Below the pieces are notes generated by a model, which did no database searches, was not told the DNA's origin, and saw only the letters and a program-made list of their open reading frames with translations. Both the position numbers and the translations under genes were made by a program. DNA of 64,000 nucleotides, from positions 11,538,053-11,602,052 of the forward strand of contig CM053335.1 in assembly GCA_028583605.1 (NCBI GenBank), written 5' to 3'. This document shows positions 12,450 through 23,159 of the stretch, piece by piece. Position 1 is the first letter of the stretch. Every line of letters starts with the position of its first letter. Origin of the DNA: Dastarcus helophoroides (lineage: Eukaryota; Arthropoda; Insecta; Coleoptera; Bothrideridae).

Positions 12450-13380
12450 CATTTTAATTTCTTCCCCTTTAACAGTACCCCAAATAATAATCAGAAAACT
12501 CCTGAGAGGACACGCCCAGACAATCGGAGATCACCAAAAGACGGCCTCCTCGCGTAATTTGGGTTATTTTTTTCTGATCAGATTTTTTCTGAAGTCTTTA
12601 GAAACCAAAACCCATCTTTTTGGACATATTTATCAGGCGATACTAACCATTTTAATGCTATTCCAGTACATTCTGTTAATGCAAATGCTAAGATTTACAG
12701 AGTTAAAAAAAAAACAAAATTGCCAATAATGACTAGTCACACTTCAAACGATTGTAGCGTTTTTTCTCTCTTCGAATCGAAGCTACTTCTGGGTTCGTTT
12801 CGTTTATTTTTTGAAATGCTTTTTGTGTCTTTGATCAAAGAAGCTGGCGTGTAAGTTTTATTAAAAGAAATTGATTTGCTACGTAAAAAAATAGTACGCA
12901 GCAAATAGTTTTGTCGAGCTGGCTTGCTCTTTAAGTAAAAAAGAACTTTTAATTGAAAAAGTCTTGCTTTGTTTAGGTTTGTTTGGTTTGGCTTTTTTAG
13001 GAACCCCAAAAGTCATTAACAATTTCCCTGAAATGTGAATGTTTTAAATTCACAATCGATTCAGAAATTTAGGGATTTAAAAAAAATCCCAAATTTTTAG
13101 GTGGTTCTCAAAAGACTAGATCAAAGAAAAATGGTCATAAAGAAAAATAGAGAAAATTAGAAATTAAGGAACATAAAACATTTCAATTTGGACGATTTTC
13201 AAAAGTCTGTAACTCAAAGAAAAGTGATCATAAAAAAAATAAAAACCAGCAAATTAAAGCTCCAAGTTTCTAGTTTTTAGATCCTGAGTTCAAAAATGTT
13301 TGAGCATCAGCACTTAATAAGAAAGCTTACTTTTAAGAATGTTCACGGTCTTGCATAACTTGTTTTCAACTCTAAAGCTC
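12450..13380. other. Unique AT-rich sequence, nothing recognised
   Basis: No tandem structure or gene is visible. An open frame on the minus strand at 12737-13009 is lysine- and serine-rich, lacks any domain and is judged to be chance. Confidence 0.4.
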
Positions 13381-15217
13381 TTCTAGTCAAAAATTCGAAT
13401 CGAAGTCGACATTTAAAGAGTCAGAATTTTTAATAAAAATTCGAAATCTTAAAAAGTAGTCCGAATTTTGAAACAAGTCGAAATTTTAAAAAATAGTCAA
13501 TCTACACTTTTAATTCGAAAATTTAAGGCGAGCTGTCCAAAAAATTTCGAATTTTTAAAGACGACATTTTAAAAGATTTGGAAAACTAAAGTTTAAAATT
13601 TTGAGAAAAGTCGAAAATTTTGAAGGAAGTCATAATGTTCAAAAAAAGCTAAATTTTCACAAAGTATCTTGTTATTACTTATGAAAATCAAAATTGTCAA
13701 AAAAGTCGAAATATAAAAAATATCATCAAAACTTTGAATTAGAAAATTTGAGGCGGGATATTAAAAAAAAAATTAAAATTTTTAAATGCCAAAAAAGTTT
13801 GACGAAATCTGAAAACGTTTAAATCAAAATGTTTATAAAAAGTTGATTTTCAAAAAGATCAAAAATCAAACTACTGAAAATAAATCAAGAATTTAAAAAA
13901 AAGCGAAATTTTGAAAAAATATTATAGAATTAAAAAAATTGTGTAATTTCAAAAAATCGGCAATTTCAAAAGAAGTCGAAATAAAAAAGACAAGAGAAAG
14001 AAATTTGAGGGGATCTGTTGAAAAACTTAACAATTTTTGAGTAACAATTTTCATAAAAAGTTGAGTTTTCAAGAAAAATCAAAATTCGAAAATTTGAGAG
14101 ACGTGTTGAAACAATTTAAAATATTTGAGTCAAAATTTTCATAAAAAGTTGAATGTTGAAGGAAAATCAAAATGTTTAAAAAGAGTCGATATTTTAAACA
14201 AATTTGATGTTTTTAAAATGTCGAAAGACGAAATATTGACAGATGTTCGAAAATTTCAAAAAAAGGCGATGTTTTGAAAAAATGTTAAGATTGCAAAAAC
14301 ATCGAAATTTTCAAAAGAAGTCGAAATTTTTAAAGCCTCATTAATTTTCAAAAAAGAGGGAATTTTGAAAAAAGGAAGATCTTTCAAAAAAAAATTAAAA
14401 ATCCGACAGTTTTGAAAATAGTTTTCAAATTTTCGAGTTCAAAATTTAAAAAAAAAAAAAAAAGTTGAAAATTTTTACGACAAAAGTTTTATAAAAAGTT
14501 AAATTTTCAAAAAAAAAAGTTAAAAAAGTCGACATTAAAAAGAAATCGATGTTTTTAAAAATGTCGAAAGTCGAAATATTGATAAGTGGTCAAAAATTTC
14601 AGAAAAGGCGACATTTTGAAAAAATGTCTAGATCTCAAAAAATCTAAATTTTCGGAAGAAGTCGAAATTTCTACCGCCTCGTTAATTTTTAAAAAAAGCG
14701 GAAATTTTTGGAGATGTCGAATTTTTTCGAAAAAAATTTAAAAATTTAAGTGTCGCCATTTACAACAAAAAATTTTTGAAGAACGAAATTTTTAAAATAA
14801 TTCGAAAAATTTGAAAAAACACAAAATTTTCAAAACGGTTGCAATTTTGAAAAAAGTTGAAAATGCTTGAATTAAAATTTTCATAAAAATTCAAATATTC
14901 TAAGAAATCCAAATGTTCAAAAAAGTCTACATTTTTAGAAAATTTTGAAACTTTTAAAAAAGGGGAAAATTTGAAAAGAAGTCTAAATTTCAAATAGTTG
15001 AAATTTTTCTAGCCTAATTTTCAAAAAAAAACCAAAATTTAAAAAAACAGCTCAAATTAAAAAATCGAGATTTCTTAGAAAACGAAAAAACTCGAATTTA
15101 AAAAAAAATGAAATTATAGTAAAAATAAATTAATTTTAGGAAAAAGCAAAAGTTTAAAAGAAAAAATCGACATTTTAAAATCAAAATGTTGAAGAATGTG
15201 GACATTTTTTTTTTATG

Positions 15218-15410
15218 GAACGGAATGGTCCTTGGTTATCTTTAAAAATTGAAATACAAAACTTGTCCCCTGAAACCAAGAAAGATTAAAAAACACATCA
15301 AAGGTTGCTCTAACGCGTTTCGACAGCCAAGCTATCATCTTCAGAGAGATACTGAAGATGATAGCTTGGCTGTCGAAACGCGTTAGAGCAACGTTTGTTG
15401 TGTCTTAAAA
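15218..15410. mobile_element. Foldback element copy A
   Basis: The left arm runs from GGTCCTTGGTTATC through TTGTCCCCTGAAACCAAGAA, AACGCGTTTCGACAGCC and ATCATCTTCAGAGAGATA. It turns directly into its reverse complement, so the centre (about 15347) is an almost perfect hairpin. The right arm is cut short near 15408, before its terminal third. Six related copies are described below. No open reading frame is present, so this is a non-autonomous element. Confidence 0.75.
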
Positions 15411-15724
15411 ATCTTAAAAAGCCCACATTTTGGAAAAATACTGAGATTTGAAAAAAATCAACATTTTCAAAAAATTCAAAATTTTTGAAACATCATATTA
15501 TTTAATTTAAAACAAGAAGCAATTTTGGAAAAATGTCGACACTTAAAATCGTCGAAATTCTAAAGTTAAAATTTTGAAAAGTCGAAAATTTGAAAAATTT
15601 TCCAAAAAAATGACAACTTTAAATTCCAAAAAACTATTTTTAGAAACTTTTTTAAAGAGATTTATTTGAAAAAATTCAGCCTCAACAAAATTTGAAAAAA
15701 AAAACAATTTAACGATTGTTGATT

Positions 15725-15764
15725 TATTATTATTATTATTATTATTATTATCATTATTATTGTT
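15725..15764. repeat. (ATT)n microsatellite
   Basis: Ten or more consecutive TTA/ATT triplets with one ATC interruption. Confidence 0.9.
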
Positions 15765-16784
15765 TCATTTCCATTTGTTTTCATTTTTGCTTGAAAATTT
15801 GCAGTCTTCAGAAAACCGTCGAATTTTGAGAAAAACGTCTTTAAAATTTTGACTTTTCTTTAAAAAGCCCACATTTTGAAAAAATATTGGGATTTGAAAA
15901 AATCGGCAGTTTCAAAAAATTCGAAATTTTTGAAGCGTCATATTATAATAATTTAAAAAAAAGCACTTTTGAAGAGATGGCCGAAATTTTCAACAAAAAA
16001 ATAGAGATTTTAAAGAAAAAGTTGGAAATTTAAAAAGTCGAAACTTTGGAAAATTTGTTAGTATCGAAATTTCTCCAAAACGTTAACGTAAAATCGTCGA
16101 AATTTTGAAGTTAAAATTCGGAAAATTCGAAAAAAATTGAATATCAAAAACTCAAAAATTTAATAATAAATTGTAAATGTCGAAATTGTCAAAAGATTTA
16201 AAAAAAATGACTTTTTTTTAACTTCAAATTCCAAAAATTTTGACTTTGTCTTTCAAACGCTTTTTTTCTTCGTTTTAAATATTTCTAAGAATTTATTTTA
16301 AAAAAAATCTGAAAAAATTTGAAGCCAAACACGCAGATTTAAGACTACCGTAGAAATTTAAAAAATGATCAAACTTTTCATAAATAGGTTAGGTTAATGA
16401 GTTCAAAGTCAAAATTGTAGAAAAAAAAGAAGATAAAATTCCCGGCTTTAAGTGTGAAGTTTAGGCTGCGATTGCTGGCTTATATTGTTATTCCACGCTT
16501 ACTAGAATATTCGATATCTCCAAGCATAAATTACGTACCGCCTTAGTAGCCCTAATTACTGGTAAACATTCAACAGATGTCTTGAACCTATAATTAATTT
16601 CTCTGGCTGTGTATTTCCCTAACAGCTTCTATTAATAATAATATAATAATAATAATAATCTTTTAAGTTCACAGTGAGTTACAATATCGGTTTTTTTTTG
16701 GTCAAGCTTGCAATATGGTCGATAAAATTGATTTACATTTAACTTTCGCTTTTTCGATTATTAAAAATTCTTATCCATATAAAT

Positions 16785-17924
16785 CAGCGCTGTCCAACTT
16801 ATCAAAGCTCGCGGGCCATATTTTCTTCACCAAACATTTCGGGGGCCAAGAAAGTTGATAAATGAAAAGTCAGTTTATGTTAATTAAAAAAATATTTTAT
16901 TTATACTAAAAAGAAAACTTTAAAATATTCGTAATATATTAATGAGAACATTGTGGCTGTAATTGTTTAGCAACAATATCTTTTATGTCCACATCAATAT
17001 TTGTTGTGGCAAGTCTAATTAAGAGTAAGAGTGGAATCTTTCAAACTGTTTCTATATTTTGACTTTATACATTTCATATCGCAGTATGCACGCTCGCAGA
17101 TATATGTACTTCCGAACATTAATACAATTTGAAGTCCAAAATCTCTCAGTTTTGGATATTTCTCTTTATCTAAAAATTTGAATATTTCTATTCCAGTTAC
17201 TCCACAAGATGTAAAAAATGGGTCAGCCTGCAGGTCGCATAATTCTATTTGATATTTAAGATCAACGGAGTTGATATCAATATTAATTTGATCACAAAAT
17301 AAATCAGTAGAAGGTTTAAGGTTATCAAATTGAGAAAATTTTTCATTGAAATCTGTAATTAGCATATCCAATTTTGGTAGAAATATTTTAAAATTCGCTT
17401 CTATTTAACATTCTTTCATTTCTTCATAGATCTCTTTGCAAGATTCAAAATGAAATAAATTATTTTGCTCTAAATTAAACCTTAACAATTTTAATTTGTT
17501 TCTAAATCCAATAACATATTTATAAAGGCAACACACATTTTTATCTTGCCCTTGCAAGGATTTATTCAAAATATTTAAATAATTTGTAATGTCCGTTAGG
17601 AAAGCAAGTAAATAAATAAAATTTTTATCAACTATAGATAAACAACAACCAACCACAAATATAATATGTGGCTCCAACGTTGAGCCAACCATCATACGTT
17701 AAACGGATTGCTGCTGTATTCAGCCAGTTTAAGTGAAGTTACGCAAACTAAATAGTACCTACTTTAAATTCAAATTAGATTTAAATTTTCACATAGTAAG
17801 ATAATTTTGATATTAATAATAATAATTTAGTAAGATAAATTTATTCTTAGTAAAATGTTCTCGCGGGCCGTAAAAATAATTTGGCGGACCGATCGGCCCG
17901 CGGGCCGCCAGTTGGACAGCCCTG
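16785..17924 (-). mobile_element. hAT transposon, internally deleted, with intact ends
   Basis: The left end is CAGCGCTGTCCAACT and the right end, read inward from the other strand, is CAGGGCTGTCCAACT, so the terminal inverted repeats match at 14 of 15 positions. The element is flanked by identical 8-bp direct repeats, ATATAAAT, at 16777-16784 and 17925-17932. This is the target-site duplication size of the hAT superfamily. GC-rich subterminal GGGCC motifs lie near both ends. At 1140 bp it is far shorter than an autonomous hAT and carries only the C-terminal part of a transposase on the minus strand. Confidence 0.93.
16939..17695 (-). pseudogene. hAT transposase C-terminal remnant (ZBED5/GTF2IRD2-like)
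   Basis: On the minus strand an open frame from 17695 contains FLTDITNYLNILNKSLQGQD and KNKLKLLRFNL-like text (FRNKLKLLRFNLEQNN), typical of the hAT transposases related to ZBED5, GTF2IRD2 and EPM2AIP1. It is cut by one TAA at 17405-17407. The same frame then continues with a segment including SKYRNSLKDSTLTL, the conserved hAT C-terminal dimerisation helix region. A frameshift near 17015-17030 is followed by RLATTNIDVDIKDIV and a terminal stop at 16939. The BED zinc finger and most of the catalytic core are missing. One stop, one frameshift and a large deletion make it non-functional. Confidence 0.85.
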
Positions 17925-17939
17925 ATATAAATTATTAAC

Positions 17940-18450
17940 TCTTCCTTTTAAGATTGTATATCCCCACAACGACTAAAACTCGAAACCATCATCATTCTTT
18001 TGTGCGAAATTCTCTCGTTATTGCGACGTGAAACATAATCGATTTTTCTCGTTATGTATTTATCTATGAGCGACGTATTGCGTCTTTTTAAAATAAGAAA
18101 GTCGTCGGTGTAATCCAATTAAATACGTTGCCGCATTATTGCAAAAATGCCCGCTAATATCCATTTGAAAGGATTAGTCTCTGGCAAGGATTTACTTTCT
18201 CATCACAATACTCTTTGTGGCTGAAAGAGGAAGCAGCGTACCAGCTAAATACGGGCACAATTAATTGAATGCGTTTTAAACGAAAGTCAATTTTTCAGTG
18301 ACTGACGTTCCACGGTCAGATGGATTACTTTGTTTGCCCAATCGATGGCGGTCTTAAAATAAACGTGTCTCTAGAGTTATTCCTGCTGTTGTCCCTTATT
18401 TGTTTTTGTTTTTCTCTTTTTTGATTTTGTTCTTTTTTGTTTTTTTGAAT
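17940..18450. other. Unique sequence, nothing recognised
   Basis: No gene, RNA or tandem structure is visible between the hAT element and the next foldback copy. Confidence 0.4.
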
Positions 18451-18454
18451 TTTG

Positions 18455-18790
18455 GTGAAACGGACTGGTCCTTGGTTATCTTCAAAGATTGAAATACAAA
18501 TCTTGTCCCTTGAAACCACTAAACTATTAAAAAACACAGATATATCTCTCTGAAGATGATAGTTTGGCTATCGAAACGCGTTAAAACAACCTTTGTTGTG
18601 TTTTTTAATCCTTCTTGGTTTCAGGGGACAAGGTTTGTATTTCAATTTTTGAAGATAACCAAGAACCAGTTCGTTTCAGCAGAGGGATATCTCTGAAGAT
18701 GATAGCTTGGCTATCGAAACGCGTTGTCTTTTTTAATCCTTCTTGGTTTCAGGAAACAAGATTTGTATTTCAATTTTTGTTTTTTGAAGT
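18455..18790. mobile_element. Foldback element copy B with an extra right arm
   Basis: A left arm (GGACTGGTCCTTGGTTATC onward) is shortened before the centre and meets the right arm at about 18545. The right arm, with CTGAAGATGATAG and CGAAACGCGTT, runs to about 18680. A second, slightly different right arm follows at 18690-18785. The tandem right arms suggest unequal exchange or template switching within the family. Confidence 0.75.
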
Positions 18791-20200
18791 GGAAACTTAT
18801 ATAGGATAGGATAGGATTGAATAGGGTTTCGCGTAACCGTCACGCGTCACCATCACAGGTTACCAACATGCCTTAATGTTAAAAGTATATTCTACTGTTA
18901 ACATTAGAGCTTATTAATAGTATATTACCAATCAAAATGCGAAAAAGTGTATTTCATTATCAATAAATATTAGATTCGTTTGCACACGAAACACAAAGAT
19001 AAGAGAAGGTAGGTTAGTTTGACAGAATTTATTTTCAAATATTTCCAATATTCTGACTTATTTACTAGTATAAGTTCGAACTGCAACACTACATATTTCC
19101 TAGTTTTAAGTTTTCACTTCTGTGAGCTGTCTATTTATTATTATTATTATTATTTCGATATAGTCTTTATTCTTTTGGAAGATTTAACCTGCACAATCTG
19201 ACAGTGAAGGGATGCTCAGTAGAAAGAGTCTAGACTGGAACTAGTGACCTCAGATGGACGCTTGCTAAAGCCTAACAAGGTCAGGGTGTCCTTGGGTTAG
19301 AAAATTCAGCTGAATTCCGAAATAAATGATTCCAACTCTAATATAATACATAAAGAGGAAAATGCGTTTGTTCGTGTGTTTGTCGGTTTTTCACGGTTCA
19401 GTGACTGAACCGAATTCAATGAAAATTTGTATAGAAGCTCCTTGAAAATCGAGATGCAGCATAGGCTTATTTTTATCATGAAAAACTGTTCCAGAGATTT
19501 CCAAATTCACATTTTGTCCAGGTAGTATTCTCGTAGCATATTATATCATTTGACTTTGTCACTTGCTTGTTACTGGATTAATTTGCGGAGGAAGTTGAGA
19601 GTAATACTTAATTATAAATGACCAAAGTCTCAATTTTCCTCCAGGGAATCCCCAACGTGGAATATACATACCACTGATCTCATTTTGAAACCATCCCTTA
19701 TTATCAGAGCTTTAAATTGAAAAAAAAAAAATTGTTGTGGTGACAATGTAACTGAGTAAACAGCAATCAGAATAATACGTTCCAAAGTAAACAAAAACCG
19801 TTGATTTGTTAAAAATAATTGAAGCTTTTATTTGCATGCCAACTCTAATGAGATCCTAAATCGGGAGTATTTCATTTGAATAACGACCTCGACATTGGGA
19901 AGCAAAATTTCGTGACGTTGGTCGCGATCGATTTTGTACAGATAGACCGAGGTCGTCAAAACAAAGAAAGCAACAAAAAGGCGCAATAAGTAAACAACCC
20001 TCCACCACCTCGTAATTAGATTGATTAACCTGATAATCCAGATTCCAATCAGCTTTCAGTAGCTTCCAGATCATATTAATTTAGCTGGTGAATCATCAGA
20101 ATCCAAGCGACAAACTTTATAAGTCATCAGGATATATTTGGATCGGAAACGGGGAAAACCCACCTTCCTACTCCACCACCATCTGTTGAGTTTATCAGGG
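18791..20200. other. Mostly unique sequence with a short ATT array and one dispersed repeat
   Basis: A TAT/TTA microsatellite sits at about 19133-19156. Around 19365-19520 there is a repeat with the perfect 19-base palindrome CGGTTCAGTGACTGAACCG (19394-19412) and neighbouring text that resembles, in reverse orientation, the tandem repeats at 21600-22100. No coding evidence is seen. Confidence 0.45.
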
Positions 20201-20480
20201 GAGGCTCCCGCCTAGTAACAGCATCAGTGGAAACAGCAGGAAGAGAAGGGATGAGTCATCCAAGGGCGCCGAACGACCGACTGGCTTGCAGACGGGAATT
20301 CCCAACTATAAAACGGCCGAGCGGTGGGCCATCGAACCCCCCCAATGTCAGATGGTTGCGCCAAATACAACAATGCGCCGCAAGTCTCGGATCAATTGCG
20401 GGCGCGCCCGTGAAACACCTCCGAGGAGAAAGTTACGGTCCTCCCTAAAGGGGCTGACATATACCGGATGACGTTCCCAG
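20200..20480. other. Isolated GC-rich block of unknown origin
   Basis: Some 280 bases are much richer in G and C than the flanks. Two overlapping + strand frames (20227-20448, 20286-20471) are open but share no recognisable domain, and only one could be real. It may be the remains of a retroelement, or a regulatory element or exon inside the inferred stathmin intron. I cannot decide. Confidence 0.35.
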
Positions 20481-20614
20481 ATGTTCGACGCTTTCCACTT
20501 CGTTTTGATTCTGGAATAATAATAGATCGTCGAAATGATTAGATTATGGAAATTATTGGATACTAGTGGTGCCCCAATTGTTATTCAATTAGCTGGTACT
20601 TCGCCAGCAACCGA

Positions 20615-20880
20615 ATATAGAAAGATCGTCAGCACTTTGTAATACGGAAAGATCGTCAGCCTTTTGGGATTTCGAAAGATCGACAGCCTTTTGAAATTTG
20701 AAAAGATCGTCAGCCTTTTGGGATTTCGAAAGATCGACAGCCTTTCGAAATTTGGAAAGATCGTCAGCATTTTGGAATTTGGAAAGATCGACAGCATTTT
20801 GGAATTTGGAAAGATCGACAGCATTGTGGAATTTGGAAGGGTGGTCAGCATTTTTGAATTTGGAAAGATCGAATATGGAA
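20615..20880. repeat. 27-bp minisatellite, about ten copies
   Basis: The unit is close to GGAAAGATCGACAGCATTTT followed by GGAATTT. Copies alternate between GATCGTCAG and GATCGACAG and between CATTTTGGAATTT and CCTTTTGGGATTT, giving a two-unit sub-pattern. The period is a multiple of three, so open frames with nine-residue repeats appear on both strands; these are a by-product of the period. Confidence 0.9.
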
Positions 20881-20939
20881 AATTTCGAGTTGATCCTTTT
20901 TGGCAAATTTAAAACAAAGAAATGAAGCAAGTAAAAAAA

Positions 20940-21600
20940 ACGTTAAGATCCTAAAATAACGACAACGTGTTCCCTAGTTCGCGTAAAAATATACATTTTA
21001 TTTTTTTTTAATTGATTTAATATTGTAATGTCGAGTTTACATTTTAAATATTTTGTAAGTAAAGTTACTAAAACACTTTTTAGGTTTTTTCTCACTTTTA
21101 ACACGTTTGCAACTGATGACGCACCGATGCGTCATACATGACGCACGTGATACATGACGCATCGGTGGGTCATCAGCGCTGATGGTTTAAAATTGAGAGA
21201 AAAAAAACAAAAATACATGACGCACCGGTGCGTCATGCAAGAATTGACGCACCGGTGCGTCATGCGTTTTTTGGTTTTTTCTCACTTTTAACACGTTCAC
21301 CGCTGATGACGCACCGGTGCATCATATATGACGCACGTTATACATGACGCACCGGTGCGTCATCAGCGCTGAACGTTTAAAAGTGAGAAAAAAACCAAAA
21401 AACGCATGACGCACCGGTGCGTCACGCAAGAATTGACGCATCGGTGCGATGTGACTTTTTTTATAAATTGGCTTACGTCAGCACTTCGTTCGTGTTATGC
21501 TAATGAGGTAAGTATACCAAGAGATGTTTGGAACATTCACAGTTAAGATCCTAAAATAACGACAACGTGTTCCCTAGTTCGCATAAAAATGTAAATTTTT
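20940..21600. mobile_element. Palindrome-rich element A (GACGCACCGGTGCGTC family)
   Basis: Between about 21005 and 21540 lie eight copies, exact or near exact, of the palindrome TGACGCACCGGTGCGTCA, nested in longer inverted repeats. One of these (21268-21405) pairs TTTTTTGGTTTTTTCTCACTT with its complement on the far side. The family's 5' part (TGTCGAGTTTACATTTTAAA) and 3' part (GAGATGTTTGGAACATTCAC) recur in elements near 28.2 and 30.4 kb. The whole is bracketed by ~49-bp direct repeats beginning GTTAAGATCCTAAAATAACG at 20942 and 21542. These repeats are too long for a usual target duplication. Confidence 0.7.
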
Positions 21601-22100
21601 GACAAACATTTTGTCCTAATACTGGGATATTTTTGGGGTAACATTTAGTTCTTTATCGGGTTTCAAGAAATCTCTTCGCCAATTTTCGCCGAAATCAGGT
21701 CAGTGGTCAAGCCATGATAATGTAACAAACATAACCTAGCCTATGTCCTTTTTCGCACTTCAAGAAATCGCTTCATCAATTTTCGTCTAAATTGGTTCGC
21801 CAGTTCAACCATGATAAGGTAACAAACTGACAGACAAAAGTGCCTTCGCAGTGGCAACGTTAGCCTCTGTCCTTTATGGGCTTCAAGGAAATTACCTCTA
21901 CACCAATTTTCGTCGAAATCGCTTCAGTGGTTAAGCCATCTGACAAACAAACACGTCTTCGAATTGATTATGTTAGTCTATGTTCTTTCTCGAACTTTTA
22001 GGAATTCTTTCCCAAATTTTGAGCGAAATCGGTTCAGTGGTTAAGCCATGATAAGGTAACAAACGGAGACAAACGCTTTAACATTTATAATATTAGTCAG
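21600..22100. repeat. Four degenerate ~120-bp tandem units of a common arthropod repeat
   Basis: Each unit contains CTTCAAGAAAT, CAATTTTCGTCGAAATC, TCAGTGGTTAAGCCATG and ATAAGGTAACAAAC or variants. Units start near 21655, 21765, 21885 and 22000. Similar text is widespread in arthropod repeats from general memory; the parent element class is not certain. Confidence 0.65.
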
Positions 22101-22492
22101 CCGCACAAGCGTCTTGATCAGGTGGCTTAATCGAACATTTTTTTACAAGCCAGTTTTTAAATGTTCCTGCGAAGTAATCCCCTAATTTGTTTAATTTAGG
22201 GCAAATTACTCAGTTTCAATTAACATACCACGCGGGGGCAAATCGGGCATTATCTGGGGTCGCTTTAATTGTTTGGATACACTAAAGGCTTACGGCGCTT
22301 TGTAATTTCCAAGCGGGAGATAATTGGATCATATATTTTGATTACGTCGCGGTGGAGCAGTGCATTTAGCCAAATTAAATTTATTTGGAAACTATTCCTA
22401 AGAGAAACATATGTTTGCACCAGTGGTTTATCGCATTTTATAAGTGGAGGGAAACTAGATCTCAAAAAAAAACCAGATCAAAAATATTCAGA

Positions 22493-22541
22493 CGTTTTCA
22501 CTTCTGTCGGCAGTCTTAGACTGCCGACAGAGGTGAAAACT
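22493..22541. repeat. Near-perfect hairpin (inverted repeat, ~22-bp arms)
   Basis: GTTTTCACTTCTGTCGGCAG is followed after a few bases by its reverse complement with one mismatch. The right arm and following bases (GGTGAAAACTTAAAACTA) resemble 27150-27175, so this is probably the end of a dispersed repeat. Confidence 0.8.
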
Positions 22542-22669
22542 TAAAACTAAGAAATTGTAGTGTTGCAGCACCATTAAACAAGTCAGAATTTCTATCCATG
22601 TTTTAATGGCTTTTTCTTCGTCAGTTACTCCTTTTACAATTCTAAATTTTCAGTGACCTTCTGTTAAGG

Positions 22670-22938
22670 ATTGGCAATCTGTTATAGGATTAATCTCCCC
22701 AAGGGCAAGATTCTTGAGGCGTACTAGACAGTCGGAGACAGCAAATTCCTGTGAGGTCCCAGCTTGACAGAGTGAGGACTTCTGTCTACGGACACTTTTC
22801 TATAGAACTTCCAAGTTATGGAACTTGTTACCGAAAGGAATTTTCCCCAAAAATTACAAACTATCCTTGTTTAAGAAGGCGGTTCATCGCCATCTATCCT
22901 TGTTTCCGCATCCTACTCGCAGTGTTTTGAAAGCATAA
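22670..22938 (+). mobile_element. Non-LTR retrotransposon (LINE) reverse-transcriptase tail remnant
   Basis: One frame reads LISPRARFLRRTRQS, then a TGA at 22765, then in the same frame FYRTSKLWNLLPKGIFPKNY, LSLFKKAVHRHLSLFP and a TAA at 22936-22938. The pattern RT-RLWN-LP-x-F-x-x-x-Y-x-x-x-x-FK-x-x-x-x-x-HL is typical of the C-terminus of reverse transcriptases in Jockey/CR1-like LINEs. The rest of the ORF is absent, as expected for a 5'-truncated and decayed copy. Confidence 0.75.
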
Positions 22939-23159
22939 TGGGGTTACATTTTGCGAGTGGATTAAACTTTAAAAAAAAAAGGTTGCATCAAGCAGCGATT
23001 GCAGAATATTGGAAATACTTGAAAATAAATTCTGTCAAAGAGAAAGAATTTTGATTTTGTTGTCAATATTTCTCCGGTTTTTGCTTTGAATCTTTTATTA
23101 TTTTTCAATAGTATTTGGACCTTTTTAAAAAGTAGTTTATGATTTATCCAAGAATTCAA

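Larger units (their letters stand above)
13380..16420. repeat. AT-rich phrase array in the opposite orientation (array 3)
   Basis: The same phrase is present, but the + strand now carries the purine-rich complement (AAAAAGTCGAAATTTTCAAA). The orientation of the family is therefore reversed relative to arrays 1 and 2. A foldback element (15218-15410) and an ATT microsatellite are embedded in it. No genes are seen. Confidence 0.75.

Noticed and set aside
20585..20930. Nine-residue peptide repeats (LSIFRNPKR type) on both strands
   Set aside because: The 27-bp minisatellite period is a multiple of three, so open frames persist in several phases by construction.
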